Source: Diphasiastrum complanatum
Lineage: Eukaryota; Streptophyta; Lycopodiopsida; Lycopodiales; Lycopodiaceae
DNA length: 64,000 bases
Assembly (NCBI GenBank): GCA_029204225.1
Contig: CM055103.1
Coordinates: forward strand, 51,488,407-51,552,406
Direction of reading: 5' to 3'
Of the stretch, positions 1-12,046 are shown one piece after another (the stretch's first letter is position 1; every line of letters begins with the position of its first letter). The translations under genes and the position numbers were made by a program. The notes below the pieces were generated by a model. The model did not search any database and was not told where the DNA came from. It saw only the letters and a list, made by a program, of their open reading frames with translations.

Positions 1-372
1 TATTGAAATAGATGCCGTGGTACGAGACATGGAGGCGTTTGAGGTGTATACTTCCAGGAGAAAGGATGAATCTCTATCTCATTATTGAAAAACTTTCAAA
101 ATATGAGATTTGTATTATATCATTCATCTTTTAATCCATATGCAAACCACTGTCATTATGGCCATCAAATCATTATCAATTATTTTAGGAGGCCATAAGT
201 ACGCAAGAGAGAAACATATAAAATAATTATTGGCTTGATCTAAATTTTGCTCTTTTATAAAAAACCACTGAAAAGTTGAAACTAAATATTTTATTTCTTA
301 AATTGTGTCCTCCATCGTAGAAAAAAATTTAAGCTAGTATCGAGATAAGTATCAGATAATGATATAGATTTT
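1..372 (+). pseudogene. Family X fragment (3' exon), copy 3
   Basis: This stretch is a near copy of 30,784-31,150, the 3' part of the family X gene split by Copia-A. Translated with frameshifts it matches that copy and the last exon of the copy at 57.6-58.0 kb; shared words include AIEIDA, the NEIC-type motif and MAIKSL. Small insertions and deletions break the frame, and the rest of the gene lies outside the window or is lost. Similarity stops near 372, just before the dioxygenase remnant, so this fragment seems to have replaced that gene's promoter. The function of family X is unknown. Confidence 0.75.
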
Positions 373-394
373 CATCTTTAAATTCGGCTTAATA

Positions 395-2530
395 TTTCTA
401 GATCATCTACAAAAACCGATTACTCATAGCACTTATGAAGCAATCATCTGTCAGGCTACACGATGACCGACTGGCTTCTTCCGTCAGGGCTCAGATCGCT
501 GAGGCCTGTGAAACGAAATGGCTTCTTCCAAATTATCAATCACGGAGTGCCAGTAGAGCTCATGGATAAGCTGAAGGAAGTTGCTCGGAAGTTCTTTGAT
601 CTACCCAAGCACGAGAAGCTTGTGTATGCTGGAAAGCCAGTGCTCGGAGCTGAGGGCTACGGTAGCCGTATGGTCCTTACTGACAGTGAGCCGCAGTTCT
701 GGCGTGAGTTTGTGGAACTTCACACTCTTCCATTATCTGAAAGGCATCACAACTACTGGCCACAACAGCCAGCTGAATTTCATGAGACCATGGAGAAGTA
801 CACAGCAGCAGTACTGGACCTAGCTCATCGGCTGTCATCTCTGAGAATCTTGGGCTTAAACCCACGAACCTCAAGGAGGCTATGGGGGAAACACAGCAGA
901 GCACTGTATTCCAGTGCTATCCTCCCTGTCCGGAGCCAGGAAAACTCTCGGGCTGCCTGCATACTTTGACATTGGAGGCATCACCATTGCAGGTGGCTGC
1001 CGCAAACGACACATGGGAGTCGAGTTCCAAATCCACCGAATGCTTTCAGTCGTCAATCTGGCGATCAGATCGATGGTAAATTGTTTTGAGTTTCATGATT
1101 ATAATTAGGTCGAACACGCCAATTCAACTGTCCTTCGTTATTTTTGTCACTTCTATTGTCATAATAGACACTCACAAGTTTAGCTCGTTGTAGTGAAATC
1201 TCTACGTAAGGACAAAGATTTTTATAGTTTGTCAGCCCTTGCATGGATTCACGAGTTGCTCAAGCCTCTGCTGCGTCTTGTTGCTGTCAGGATCAGCTAA
1301 CCTCGCGTAGTAAAGCAAGTTGACACCACTGGGTTTATGAACTGGCAGTATATTTACGAAACGGGAGGAGATACAGAGCGCCAACCACAGAGACATTGTG
1401 ACGCGACAGCACAAGACGATCCTACGTAACCTTATATTATCCAGCACAAAGGATCAAAGATCATCCCCGCCGAGAGTTGGTGGATGCCAAAGGTAGGTCC
1501 TTTGCAACAGGGAACTCATACTGTTTCTGAATATCTGCAGGCGGTTGGCAGCTGGGACGTGCAAAAGATAAACGTCTAGTGCAATCATTTGCCATCAACA
1601 ACCCCTCCTAGTCACTTACTTCAAGTTTCTCCATGATCAAAGAGATAGCTATGCTGACTCAATGAAGGGTTTAAATTTAGTTAGCTATTACATTAAATTC
1701 ACATGACACAGTGTTCGTTCGGAATTACATTTCCACTAGGCATGAGCAAAGAGATAGCTATTGCTGATTCAATGAAGGGGTTAAAATTTAGGTTATGTAT
1801 TATATAAATTCACATGAAACGGGTTGGCCACTAGCATCCACAAAGATAGCATCCCTACATAAGTCTTCTAAGTAAGGCAGCTAAGCAGAAGCATAAATAT
1901 GGTGAATAGCTTAGAATAAGATGATGGCTACGTGAAGTTTGCACATCATACCCCATGATTATGATCATTATTTATGCATGTACTGATCTTGGTCTATTTA
2001 TAAGGAGCAAACAACAGTGATCATAACGGCCCTATCCCAGATCTGTGTCTGCGTCTTTTCAAATCAGGGCCATTCAAAATCCAATTGTTGTGTTGTAAGG
2101 AAACGGACAGCAACGACTGCATTATGCACTTATCATAGTCATACTGAATCAGGACCCATAAAAATGTCAGGTGATACCCCGGTTGATGCAAGCAAGTGGA
2201 ATTAAAAAAAGACCAACCTGAAAACATGGAAACTTGCTGTTACAAAGAACATACATAGGCTTACAAAATCAAGTGTACTACCTACAATCACACCAAACAG
2301 AAGCTTTGCAAAAATTGCTGTTTAAATGAGAAGTTACAGATAGTAGTCAAACATATACAGATTAAAGCCAAGGCTATCAGAAAACATAGCCGTGAGAAAG
2401 AGGTCTCACAAGCAACTTACAGCTATACAATAAATTGAACGTATGATCTCACAGGGTGAAGGTGAGATGCCCATTGCATGGAGGTGAAAGGATGCTGGGG
2501 CTTGAATTGAGACGTTCAAGCAGTATAAAA
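395..2530 (+). repeat. Segmental duplication, copy a (partner 46,025-47,835)
   Basis: Similarity to 46,025-47,835 covers the dioxygenase exons, intron and about 1 kb of downstream non-coding DNA. Examples are shared stretches around 1,555-1,610 and 47,020-47,080, and around 2,400-2,500 and 47,720-47,810. Both copies have many small indels, so the duplication is old. Downstream of the pseudogene this copy has no further gene. Confidence 0.8.
405..1530 (+). pseudogene. 2-oxoglutarate/Fe(II) dioxygenase pseudogene, copy 1
   Basis: The remnant belongs to the plant 2OG-Fe(II) oxygenase superfamily (DOXC class), whose soluble enzymes hydroxylate or desaturate hormones, flavonoids and other small molecules. 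The N-terminal signature GFFQIINHGVP, the LPKHEK and EGYGSRM segments and a YWPQ-PAEF region are readable. A last-exon remnant (about 1,345-1,530) carries the SANHR and RRSYVT region. Damage includes a frameshift near 515, frameshifts after 840, loss of about 20 nt after GGITI, and a His-to-Tyr change in the iron-binding HxD motif (LPAYFD, against LPAHSD in the sister copy at 46.4 kb). It is clearly dead. I cannot assign a substrate. Confidence 0.85.
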
Positions 2531-5500
2531 GTGTGTTTTAAGAAAAGAAAATTGCTACAGCAAATATTTCAGGCAGATTGGAAACTTTGAATGTCATCAA
2601 TGAAATGCTTCTTGGTTTCCAAGGGGAGGCTCTGAACCTGGGACCAAAGAAACTTTGGATTGCCAAGCCTAACCAGTTGAGCCAACCCCCGTGGGTTTCA
2701 TCATCATGAAATGAGTGCAATGTCACCATAATGAGGCTATATAAATTGTACAAACTTATGTAATGAGGTTATGTTTGCAGAAAGTTGTTTAATCTTAAAA
2801 TACTAAAACGATCACAAAAATTACTTCAATAAAATCATACATACCCTACCGAGTAATTATAATGGTCTAGAAAGATAACATGGCAATAATACACGAAACC
2901 TAACTGTGTGTGTGCATGTGCATGGTCGCGCGTGCATGTGCACGTGCTGTTAGGAGTATTTCTGGGATGGGTATTGGTCTCTCTCATAAAGTCCTAACAT
3001 GCGAAGGGCCCACATTTTCTCTTAGGTAAAGTGGTTCAGGAGAAAGGGCTCTTTAAATCTTGATGGCCCTCTTGGACCACCTCGTGCTACTCATGCCAAT
3101 GGAAGATTTCCAGACCTCTAGGGAGTATGGTCTGAGGAGGGGGTTTCGAATCCGTTTTTACTAGCGACATTCATCTAGGATCTGGTACAACTTCTATCAT
3201 GGCTTGAATTAACACTACAAGCCTACTAGTCTGACGGAGGTGATTCAGGAACCAAGCACTGTGTCGAGATCTGGGTGATGCAGATTCTACACAACCTGAT
3301 ACTCTTGCAAGTACAAAATGGGACTCAATGGTGTTGGATTTTAATGCTCAGGACTAGATCCACTCGTTAATGAGCATCCTGAAAATCTGTCGAAGTTTGA
3401 CTCCATCGACCTTCAACTTCAACATCAACTCATTCGACCTCACTCGACACTCGACCCAATCGACTGACTCGGTACTCTCGGGGGGGTGGGGGGTGGGGGA
3501 CTTTACCCGGACTCCATTGACTTACTCTCGACTTAGCCTGACTCCAATCGACTCTTAGGGACCTCCATCGCACACAAAGAAATAACAAGATACATCACAA
3601 GATGACAATTTGTCATGAATCTCCATTGTGTTGTTTACAGAGAAATGCCTCTCTTTTTATAACAAGAAGGGCCTTCCATAAGTTTCCACTACCTTATGGG
3701 AATTAGTCTTCTAAACTTGCCATTCTAAGACTCACAACTTCTTAACTTAGAAAGCTTGAGTCTCTAAACTTAGAACTTCAAGGATAACTTGGAATCTTTT
3801 ATTACTAACAAGCTTAAGTTCTAAACTAGATATGGGGTGTTAGAGGTGGCTGAGCAGCTGCTGCTGCTGCTCTAGATGTGTGCATTGAGATTCTGGGATC
3901 TCTGGCTACTGTTGTTGACTGAAACTCAGCCACCAACTTTTTTGATCTTGCTGAAAGTTTGAAGATGGCTCCCATCTTCTACTTGTCTTAGTGTGCTAGT
4001 GTCCTGACAAGGTGTCAACATGTTGTATTGCAGCTCATTGACCAACCATACCGTCTTTGGGCCACTATGTGATAAATTGCTCACCAAAGTCCAACGTCAG
4101 AAAGGGGTGTACCATAGTTGGGGTGAAGCATAGGGTTTTAAGGAAGGATATCTGGAATTGGTGAAGAAGTTGGATTTTGAGAAAATGAAGGTTGAGGTGA
4201 TTGAGGTTTTGAAGGGAGAATAGTGGATTGGAGTAGTGGTGACAGTGGTTGAATTGGTGTGTGTTACGTAAATGGTGAAAATTGTGGCAGTAGGGTTGGC
4301 CATGGGTGGTGGTTTTTTTGGATTGTAAGGCACACACATGGCTCTCGCATGGTTTTTCTCAGATGATTAAAGTAAGTTTAGCGATTGAGATGGAAAAAAA
4401 AGGTGGAAAAGACGCTCTAAAACGTTGAAAAAGGTTGTAAAAAATGGGGTGAAAGGCTTAAAAACTAAGAAAATACGAATGTTAAGACGAAAGGTAGAAA
4501 AGACAAAAACTGAGTGCTATAGCTAGATGGCTGTAAGGGGCTGATGAGGGCTGGTGAGATTTTTCGTCACCAATTTGATCACTTTGAAAATTTGGTGTTA
4601 TTTTTTCGACACACTTTGCTAAATGAAGTGCTAAATGAAATAAATTTCTCCCTATATAGTGAATTTAGGGTGTGTATTAGGAGAAAGTGCACTTGACCCA
4701 GGTCCAGTTCAACAAAAAATTTTGTTAGGGACCTTCGACACAATATTCTAAGACCTCAGTGAAGTTTCGAAGGTTCAGAAGGTGATTTGGCTCGGGCCTC
4801 TGTCTGCGAAAGGTTCAACCCTCGTAGGAGGTGAAACTCTCGCACAGCTTGATCCAGATGTTGGATTTTCATGATCAGGACCATGTAGGCCGGCTAATTT
4901 CACTTCTAGATTTCAATTTATGGCCTCTATGAAGGTTGTTTTGCAGATCTTGAGCCTCGCGAAGGTTCATAATTTCTGAGTCTGTGACCCTCGCAGGACA
5001 CTCAGTTTTGATGGTTTTATCTATCAGTAACTCTTGCAAATATTTTTATAGATATATCTGAGGTCAGATTTAGTGACTGACAAAGTCCAAAGAGTTTGTC
5101 CAAGGGATCTCAATAAAATCATGGTAATACAAAAAAAATGCTCTTTTTTTGGTTGTTTTTCTCGGTGAGATCTTGAGATTATCTGCTCCCTAGCTCTTGT
5201 AGACTGTGTTATACTTGTACATCCAAGTTAGATCTGACTATGGAGAGCTCTTCGAGAGTTTTGATGGACAATTGGTAATTGATTCATCAGATTTAAATGT
5301 ATTTTACCTCCATTTTGCTCGTTTTTTTCACAAAATTGTCGTATATGATTTGCAAGGATGGGGCTGATTGTTATATCTAATGCTCCTACTGCCCTTCTGG
5401 ATCCTATCTGAATCTATGGATTCCATTGAATCTTATCAGATCTTCCTTGATATGTCCGAATCTTGCCAGATCTTGTTGAAATTTGGTAAATTTCGCTTTG

Positions 5501-5856
5501 GACATCTGGACTAGATCTAATCTAAAATCTTGGCTTCGATTTCTATTAGATTTGGCTGGGATGTTTGATCTGAGTCCTTGTATGCGTCATCCATTCCTGG
5601 ATTTGTTTCACTGAGAGTGGCCAGTACTTGTGAAGTCGGCTACCATTGATGGGGTAGTATCGAATGACATCCATCTAACTGTTCAAGTTTTCAATCGGCT
5701 CATGCTGAGGATCTCCTTTACTCGGAACGAGCCTTTTCTCTGTGGACTTCAACTTTCCCTTGATCGCCTTAGTTTTATACATGAGGACTAGATTCCTGAT
5801 TGAAGATCTTCTTGTGCAGTCGTGCGATCATGCCATGCCTTGCTCTTGGCTTTATC
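2531..5856. other. Gene-free stretch
   Basis: No convincing coding region or complete mobile element is visible. There is a short TG/CG-rich patch near 2,905-2,950, a TCGAC-rich degenerate simple repeat about 3,395-3,560, and a stretch about 4,740-5,010 where variants of CCTCGCGAAGGTTCA recur. The apparent reading frames are short, low in complexity and unlike known families. It probably consists of old decayed repeats. Confidence 0.5.
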
Positions 5857-6500
5857 TTCATTTTCCATCAAGCAAACCAAACAAGAAAGCCTAGTACAAC
5901 TCCAACATCAAAATGATGCAAACCAATGTAGCTAGTTTTACCATATCTTGACAATTCTGCACACATTCACATGAAATTCTCAACATGAGATAGAATAAGT
6001 AAAGTAGACTTAAACAGCACTTCCTTTATGCTCCTTTGACCTTACTTGAGTCTTCAAAAACACCTGCAAAAAAACCGATCCATAAACATCTTTTCCAATT
6101 GACTCTACTTTGGATGCTCTTGACTAGCTCCAAATTGCCACCTTTCCTTTTGTGTGATTGAAGCCCTTTTAGTGATGAACCACTTGATCTTCCACTTGAA
6201 ACATCAAAGTAAGTTTCTAATACTTTTTTTTCAGATCCATTGTTGTCTTGTAACCGTGAAAATCAAGATCCACTTGCTAACATCATCTACACAATAAAAG
6301 ATTCATATGAGGAAAAACACAATGAGTCACATCCACTTGTGACCGTTGTTGTAGATACACCTCTTGCTTGAAGCCTATAATCCTCATTCACCCAATATCT
6401 TTTGCTAATTCCACCATGCTTGAAAAGAGTCCTTTTGATTAGCAAATCTTTTGAACTAGATTAGCATGTTCATCAAATAAGCCCTATTAAGTATAACTTG
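5857..6500 (-). pseudogene. Copia gag fused to non-copia segment, copy 1 (partner 49,380-50,030)
   Basis: On the minus strand the right end (about 6,500 to 6,390) is a decayed copia gag, matching the gag at 49.9-50.4 kb. The rest (about 6,340 to 5,857) matches the non-copia stretch 49,380-49,870, including the segment that encodes the KRKGGKLELV-like peptide there. The same junction in both places shows that they descend from one chimeric element and not from two chance insertions. The frames are broken in this copy. No LTR is visible beside it. Confidence 0.65.
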
Positions 6501-7789
6501 CACAGAGAGCGATATGTTATATAGACCTCTAATACTTGTTATCTTTCAGGATACTCAAATCGATATTCATTAGATACTTTTCATATATTATATTCTTCCA
6601 AATTTGTGTATCAAATTTAGTAATCAAATCGTTGATTTCCAATTGTTACCGCATGCACGACATCATTCTTAACGGTCATCATTTTATCGCCAAACTAAAG
6701 TTCCAGATGGATTTCTCAAAGTAAAATTAGTCTTTATCATAAACAAGCTAAATGGATCCAAATAATCGTGAAATCTAAGATGAAGACTTTGCTAAATGTT
6801 GTTATAGGTATCGAAGTGTAGCCTGAAGATGACACAACCAATCTAAAGTGGAAATTGAAGAATGGTAAAGCTATTCGCGCTTATTATTCTCAATATATCA
6901 GACAACTAGCATTGGCCACATAGCTAAAGCTCAAAACTTCCGAAAGAAGTATGGGACATCGAGATGATGGTGTGGTTGTTGTCGTTGTCAAATCTGTTAG
7001 CATGGTTTGTATGGGATGAGCATGAAAAGGCCGCGACGTCAGCCTTTGCTAAATGACGTCGGTTGAAGATGCAAAAAATGCATCTCCACTCTGACGAAAT
7101 GCCTTAGGATCTGATTTACGGGTGCACCTTCCGCTTTTCTCTAGTGGCACCTTTGGCATTTTTGTAAGGCAGTGTCATCTTTTTCTCCTGTCACAAATCT
7201 CGTGTAAACACACCAGTGTTGGCATTTTCGCCTTTTCTTTCGCATGTGAGAATCTACTTGTATTTATGCAGGCAGTCGCATTTTATTCATCTGTTCTTAT
7301 TTTACATGTAAATATGCAGACTGTGCGACAACATGAGTAAAAAATACAGCATGAATGGAGGCAGATTAAAATAGGATTTAGGAGAGTAGAGGAGATAAAT
7401 CCAAACATTACAACAAGACTTGTGCACAAAGAGTATGATACAAGACTCGTGCAAAAGAGTATGACAACCCTCAATTTACTTCCACTACAATGGCCAACCA
7501 ATCTCTTACATAAACTCGTTAAAGCTGACAGTAGCCAAAGCCCACGCCAACATAGCTCAAAAGGTCTTAAGCAAGGCAACTTCTCTTGCGGCATCCAATC
7601 CTCACCTGGACTCTCTAATACTGATCAAACTGTGCTCGACTATCACCCTTCCTGATGCTTGATCGCACTTCTACTCACCAATGTTAATGATCAAGAATCC
7701 CCCCTAATAATCCTCTATCTCTCGTGTATCCCTCTCATTCACATACCCACTTCTTTCTTATTAATTTATCGCTCCTCTTTGTTGTGACG
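6501..7789. other. Gene-free stretch
   Basis: I see no supported gene, LTR or tandem array. The few open frames are short and unlike known proteins. Confidence 0.5.
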
Positions 7790-8850
7790 GCCTTCTCTTC
7801 TCCATTTGGGACCACCATCGCTTCCAGACTGCAATCACTGCCTTTCGGTCTATTGGCCGACCACTTATAGACAAACTATTGTTTTTCTTTTGGTCTGTTC
7901 ACCCGCTTACATACCGCATTTGATGCCTCTCGGCTCGTTCTATCCAACCGCTTACAGATCGCAACATGGTTACTTGGCGGTTGGCCTTCGTTCCCTTAGC
8001 CTTCCACATACATATCTGCAATCACTGCCTTTTGGGTTCACTACCGCTCTCCGTATCCCATCGTAATAAGGACCGTTCCTTAGACCTCAAACATTTCCTT
8101 TCCGGTTCGGTTCATCTTCCACATCCAGACCGTAATGGACCACAAACTCGCTACTTGGCGGGTTGCCTTCGGTCTTCTTCCACACAAAACTGCTTATAGA
8201 CCAACAACTCACTACTTGGTGGTTGCCCCTTCAGTCCTCTTTCATCCAAAACCACATATAGACCGCAACTCACTACTGGCAGTTGTCTTCGGTCTTCTTT
8301 CATCCCAAATTTGTCTCAGACCGCAATAGACCACCACCTGTGACTTGGAAGCTGGCCTATGGTCCATCCAACTTCGTATCAAAACCATAATAGACCGCAA
8401 CATTGCCTTTGCGGTTCCTTTGGTTCATCCACCTTGTATAGACTGCAACCATGGCCTTGGCAGTTTCCTTCAGTCCTTCCAACTTTTGTATTAAACCATA
8501 ATAGACCGCAACCATTGCCTTTGCGGTTGCCTTCAATCGACTTCCACATAAAACTGCATATGGCCACACTAAGGCCCCTTTTGGTCCATTCAACTTTTAA
8601 CTTGAACGACCGTTTGACTTTCGCATCCAAATCCGTCTCAAGGCCGCATATGACCTTGTGGTTGCCTGTAGTTCATTCTAACTTCCACCTTAAGACCACA
8701 TAAGGCCGCACTAAACCACAATAAGGTCACATAGGACCGCAATAGAGCTTCACATGACCGCAATAGGGTCACAAATGATCACAATTGGCCGCATAAGATC
8801 GTACAAGACCGCATTTGTTACCTTTGCGGTTGCCTACAGTCCGTTCTAAC
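7790..8850. repeat. Degenerate minisatellite, unit about 65-70 bp
   Basis: A loosely conserved unit recurs along the whole stretch. Its core combines GCGGTTGCCTTCGGTC, then TTCCA and AAACTG-like words, then ATAGACCGCAA. Good units start near 7,975, 8,150, 8,215, 8,275, 8,400 and 8,510. After about 8,690 the array decays into short TAAGACCGCA-type words. Both strands give open-looking frames here, but these come from the repeat and not from genes. Confidence 0.7.
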
Positions 8851-9171
8851 TTGAACGTGGCTAAGAGGCCTTAACCCTGCAACTAAAAAAACTATGAAAA
8901 TAACATGATGGTCCATCTTATCATTATTCTACTTATGCTAAGTCAACATTTGAGCTATATAATCCATGTAGATGTCTAACTTCTAACTTTATTCATCATC
9001 CACATAATATTTGACTATGTAAAATCTAACTTTAATACATTGGCCAGAATTGGCCTAGCACATATTCCCCAACAAAGAAAACCGAGTTCCACCGAGGTCT
9101 ACTATTCACCTGTTTCATGTGGTTGTGGCGTTTGTCTGTCGTTTGCGCTGCACTGTCCTCTATTGGGTGAG
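8851..9171. other. Gene-free stretch
   Basis: Nothing recognisable lies between the minisatellite and the gypsy fragment. Confidence 0.5.
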
Positions 9172-9483
9172 CTACGGACCAATGCCAGTTGATGTGCCCT
9201 CAAGGTGTGGTTGATTGAAGGTTATGCCCGCTTTCACAATATCAAATAAGGAGTAAATCATGCCCCAATTAAGATCAGTATTTCGCTCATGAGGATAATA
9301 TACCATCACGCGACTATTGTTGACCACGAAGGGAATGCCTGGCGGAAAATGCCAAGCAATTAAAACACTATTGCTGAAAGTATCCAAAATTTGATAGGGC
9401 CCTTCCCAATGCCGATCCTTCACTTTCAGAGTATTAGTGATACTCCCTAGGTAACAAAGCACCAAACCTTCTTCAGCTCTCAT
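9172..9483 (-). pseudogene. Ty3/gypsy integrase C-terminal fragment
   Basis: The reading frame has the layout of the C-terminal end of gypsy integrases: a hydrophobic segment (GLVLCYLGS), then HWEGPYQI, then a hydrophobic stretch ending in NNSRVMVYYP, equivalent to the NGSRLKPY-type end of the family. The catalytic core is absent. It lies on the opposite strand to the gypsy remnant that starts near 9.9 kb, so it is a separate fragment or one moved by inversion. Confidence 0.5.
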
Positions 9484-9889
9484 TCGTGGATGTAACTTTT
9501 TGCATGTTTCTGCTTAATGATCCAGTTTTGCCAGTATGCATGCCCCCGATGCTCCTGCAGCTTTTCCAAAACATGCAAGTGTCACTTGCCTCTCTAATAA
9601 CTTGAGAACTGCTTGTTTATTGTGGGCATACGCATGACCGCCTATGACAAATTTATGCATAACACTCCAATTTGTCATGATAGCAAATAAGCACAAATTC
9701 AAACAGGTCGCAAGTTGTTGGCAAGGCATGGGGGTTGTACCCTTTGTATGTGATCGTGCAAAAAAAAACTCCAAAAATAAAATGACAATTGTTGGAGCTA
9801 CTCTCACTCTCTCTCCTCCAACTAAGTGTCAAATGCAAGCTCTCTCACTCTCATAGAGTGGATCGAGATTCAAGATGGATAGAAACATA
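9484..9889. other. Gene-free stretch between gypsy fragments
   Basis: No supported feature. It contains short open frames on both strands without recognisable motifs. Confidence 0.4.
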
Positions 9890-11226
9890 GCTCTCAAATC
9901 AAAACCGCTGTAGAGGATGTGAATATTCTACTGTCTTCTACAGACATTGATACACCCATCATCCCACTTATGATGATTGACCCTATTCCTATAGCTTGAT
10001 GTCCAGGAGAACCTAGCGTCTCTACCACCCATGTTTCGGAAGAAGTTATCTTTCTTTGGATGATGTTGAAATGACGGATGAACATGTAGTCCTTTATCTA
10101 GATGCCCAACGTTATCCGCCAAAATCGATTCCTCAGGAGATCAAGTCACCAGGGCCGTTGGCTCACGTCCAACTGACATCCAAAGTACCCAACACACAAA
10201 CATATAGGCCCAAGCCCAAAATATACACATGGGACGTGTATCTAGACGAAGTCTGGGATACAATCGATGATGACATGATAAGTGAGGCAACAACACCGCC
10301 CCCCTTAGCAACCAAAAAACCCTCGATTACAAAAAAAATAAAATTATTGATACAAAATTAATCGAGCGTCAAAAACAGATGTGTGAGAGGCTTAAGCAAC
10401 CGATTAAGCCCTTGTCTAAGGAGACAAGAACCAAACAATCAAATCAAGGTTCCACATTCAATAGTGACTCAACTCAGATGATTCAAAGTTCTAGAAAACT
10501 TTGTGGAACCACCTTTTCGATCTTCCACAAAAGTTTAAACGATTTCACAATGGATGACATCGTTATCCAGTTACCACAGCCACACCGGAAACCTACACCA
10601 AGTTCCTACTCCTTTGAAGGACCCACTAAAACAATTCCGTTCAACCTTAAAGATCCTGACGAGGAGATGGACCAAATAGTTTATGTTGGTGCACACTTTT
10701 CATCCGAACAACTTTCTGATTTGGAAACTTTACTTTGCAAATACAGGAATGTATTCGCATGGAACTATACAGAAAAGAAAGGGATCCCGCCTGAAGTACT
10801 GGTTCATACGATTTCTTTAGAAGACAACGCTAAGCCTGTTAGGACTAAATCTTATAGATGTAACTTTGTCTATTGCGAGAGAATCGATGAAGATATTAAG
10901 AAATTGCTGGATGTTGGCTTCATCTATGAAGTCCAACATACTGATTGGGTATCACCCATTGTGGTCGTCCCCAAGAAAAACGGCAAACTTCGTATCTGTG
11001 TCAATCTAAAAACCCTTAATGCGGTTACAAAGAAAGAATATCTTCCCTTGCCTTTAACGACCCAAATCTTAGAGGAAATGGCAGGAGCTAAAGCTTTCAG
11101 CTTCTTGGATGCATTCAGTAGTTATTCCCTTGTTCAAATAGCCCTGAAGATAAACATAAAATGGACTTTGCAACAGAAAATGGGATTGTGCTTATAATGT
11201 CATGCCTTTTGGCTTATGCAACGCAC
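9890..11226 (+). pseudogene. Ty3/gypsy pol: linker and N-terminal reverse transcriptase
   Basis: The frame runs through a poorly conserved linker, then a pre-RT region (about 10,540-10,800, with VYVGAHFSSEQL and LLCKYRNVFAWNY). The reverse transcriptase start follows: SPIVVVPKKNGKLRICV, then ATTQ- and SFLDAFS-type words, ending in the MPFGLCNAP motif at about 11,205-11,230. The region before 10,380 is broken by stops. The polymerase active-site motif (YxDD) and palm are missing, because RT is cut at CNAP by a MITE-like insert and a deletion. A related fragment lies at 36.4-37.6 kb on the minus strand. The element cannot be autonomous. Confidence 0.85.
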
Positions 11227-11241
11227 CCATTAGAGGAGTTC

Positions 11242-11580
11242 TAAATCCAAAAAAGACCCTTTGTAAAGATTCTTTTATATTTTTTCTCAAATGTTTCTTA
11301 CACATGGACCAATCAAAATACTCAAATTTGAAATCTACGTAATGTAACATTTTGAGTCCACATTTTGATTCCATACTAAACATGGCATAACTTTCTAGTG
11401 GTAAGCCCGAATTCAGCGGAGTTTGGTGCATTGGAAAGCGCTTGACAAGGGGATATGTTAGATGACATACTTTTGAGCTACGATTAAAAAATTATGGCAA
11501 GTCAAAAGTATTAGTGTTATAATATTTTAATAATAAAAAAGACATCTTGCACGAATTCTTAAAGGGTCTTTTTGGAAATA
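11242..11580. mobile_element. MITE-like insert inside the gypsy reverse transcriptase
   Basis: About 340 bp of AT-rich, non-coding DNA separates the MPFGLCNAP motif from a later RT piece. Its ends are imperfect inverted repeats: the left end reads TAAATCCAAAAAAGACCCTT and the right end, reverse-complemented, TATTTCCAAAAAGACCCTTT. This fits a non-autonomous DNA transposon. A TA target duplication is possible, but the exact ends are uncertain because the flanking gypsy sequence is also deleted. Confidence 0.6.
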
Positions 11581-11589
11581 ATAAGAAGG

Positions 11590-12046
11590 TTATGTCTTCC
11601 TCGGTCACACAAATTATTATCGCATCTTTATAATCAATTATGCCGGCAAAGCACGACTCATTTATTTAGTTGTGGTAGATCCTCGATGGACCGAAGAACG
11701 CATTAAAGCCTTTGAATTAAAAATAGCCCTTACTATGGCACCCATGCTCCGTTCTCCAGACTACACAAAAGAGTTCCATATGCATACTGACGCTAGTAAG
11801 TATGCCATTGGAGGTCTTCTTGGACAATCGGACGAGTATGGCAAAGATTTTTCAATACATTTCTTAAGCAGACAATTGGTGCCTACTGAAGGAAACTATA
11901 CCACAATCGAGCAAGAAGCATTGGCAATGGTCTATGTTGTTCAACAACTAAGACATTATTTACTAGGTCTGTCAACGAGCCAAGAAAAATATGAAAGCAG
12001 ACTTCACATCTGTGACTCCCATTATAGAAGGGGAAGCCTTCCATAA
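11590..12046 (+). pseudogene. Ty3/gypsy RT C-terminus and RNase H
   Basis: The segment resumes the gypsy frame after the MITE with words such as GHRIYY and YAGKARLIYL. The RNase H domain follows: FHMHTDASKYAIGGLL holds the first catalytic Asp and IEQEALAMVY a conserved Glu. It breaks off after QQLRHYLLG, where the frame shifts and the sequence passes into integrase. The end of RNase H and the integrase zinc-binding region have been deleted. Confidence 0.85.

Noticed and set aside
4065-4339. Two overlapping minus-strand frames rich in Thr/Ser/His/Asn
   Set aside because: They read one G/T-rich stretch in two frames. The composition is low in complexity and there are no motifs or homologous copies.
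8357-8703. Open frames on both strands with repeated peptides such as NRKGN and NRPQP
   Set aside because: The peptides repeat with the DNA minisatellite unit and appear on both strands, so they are a by-product of the array.
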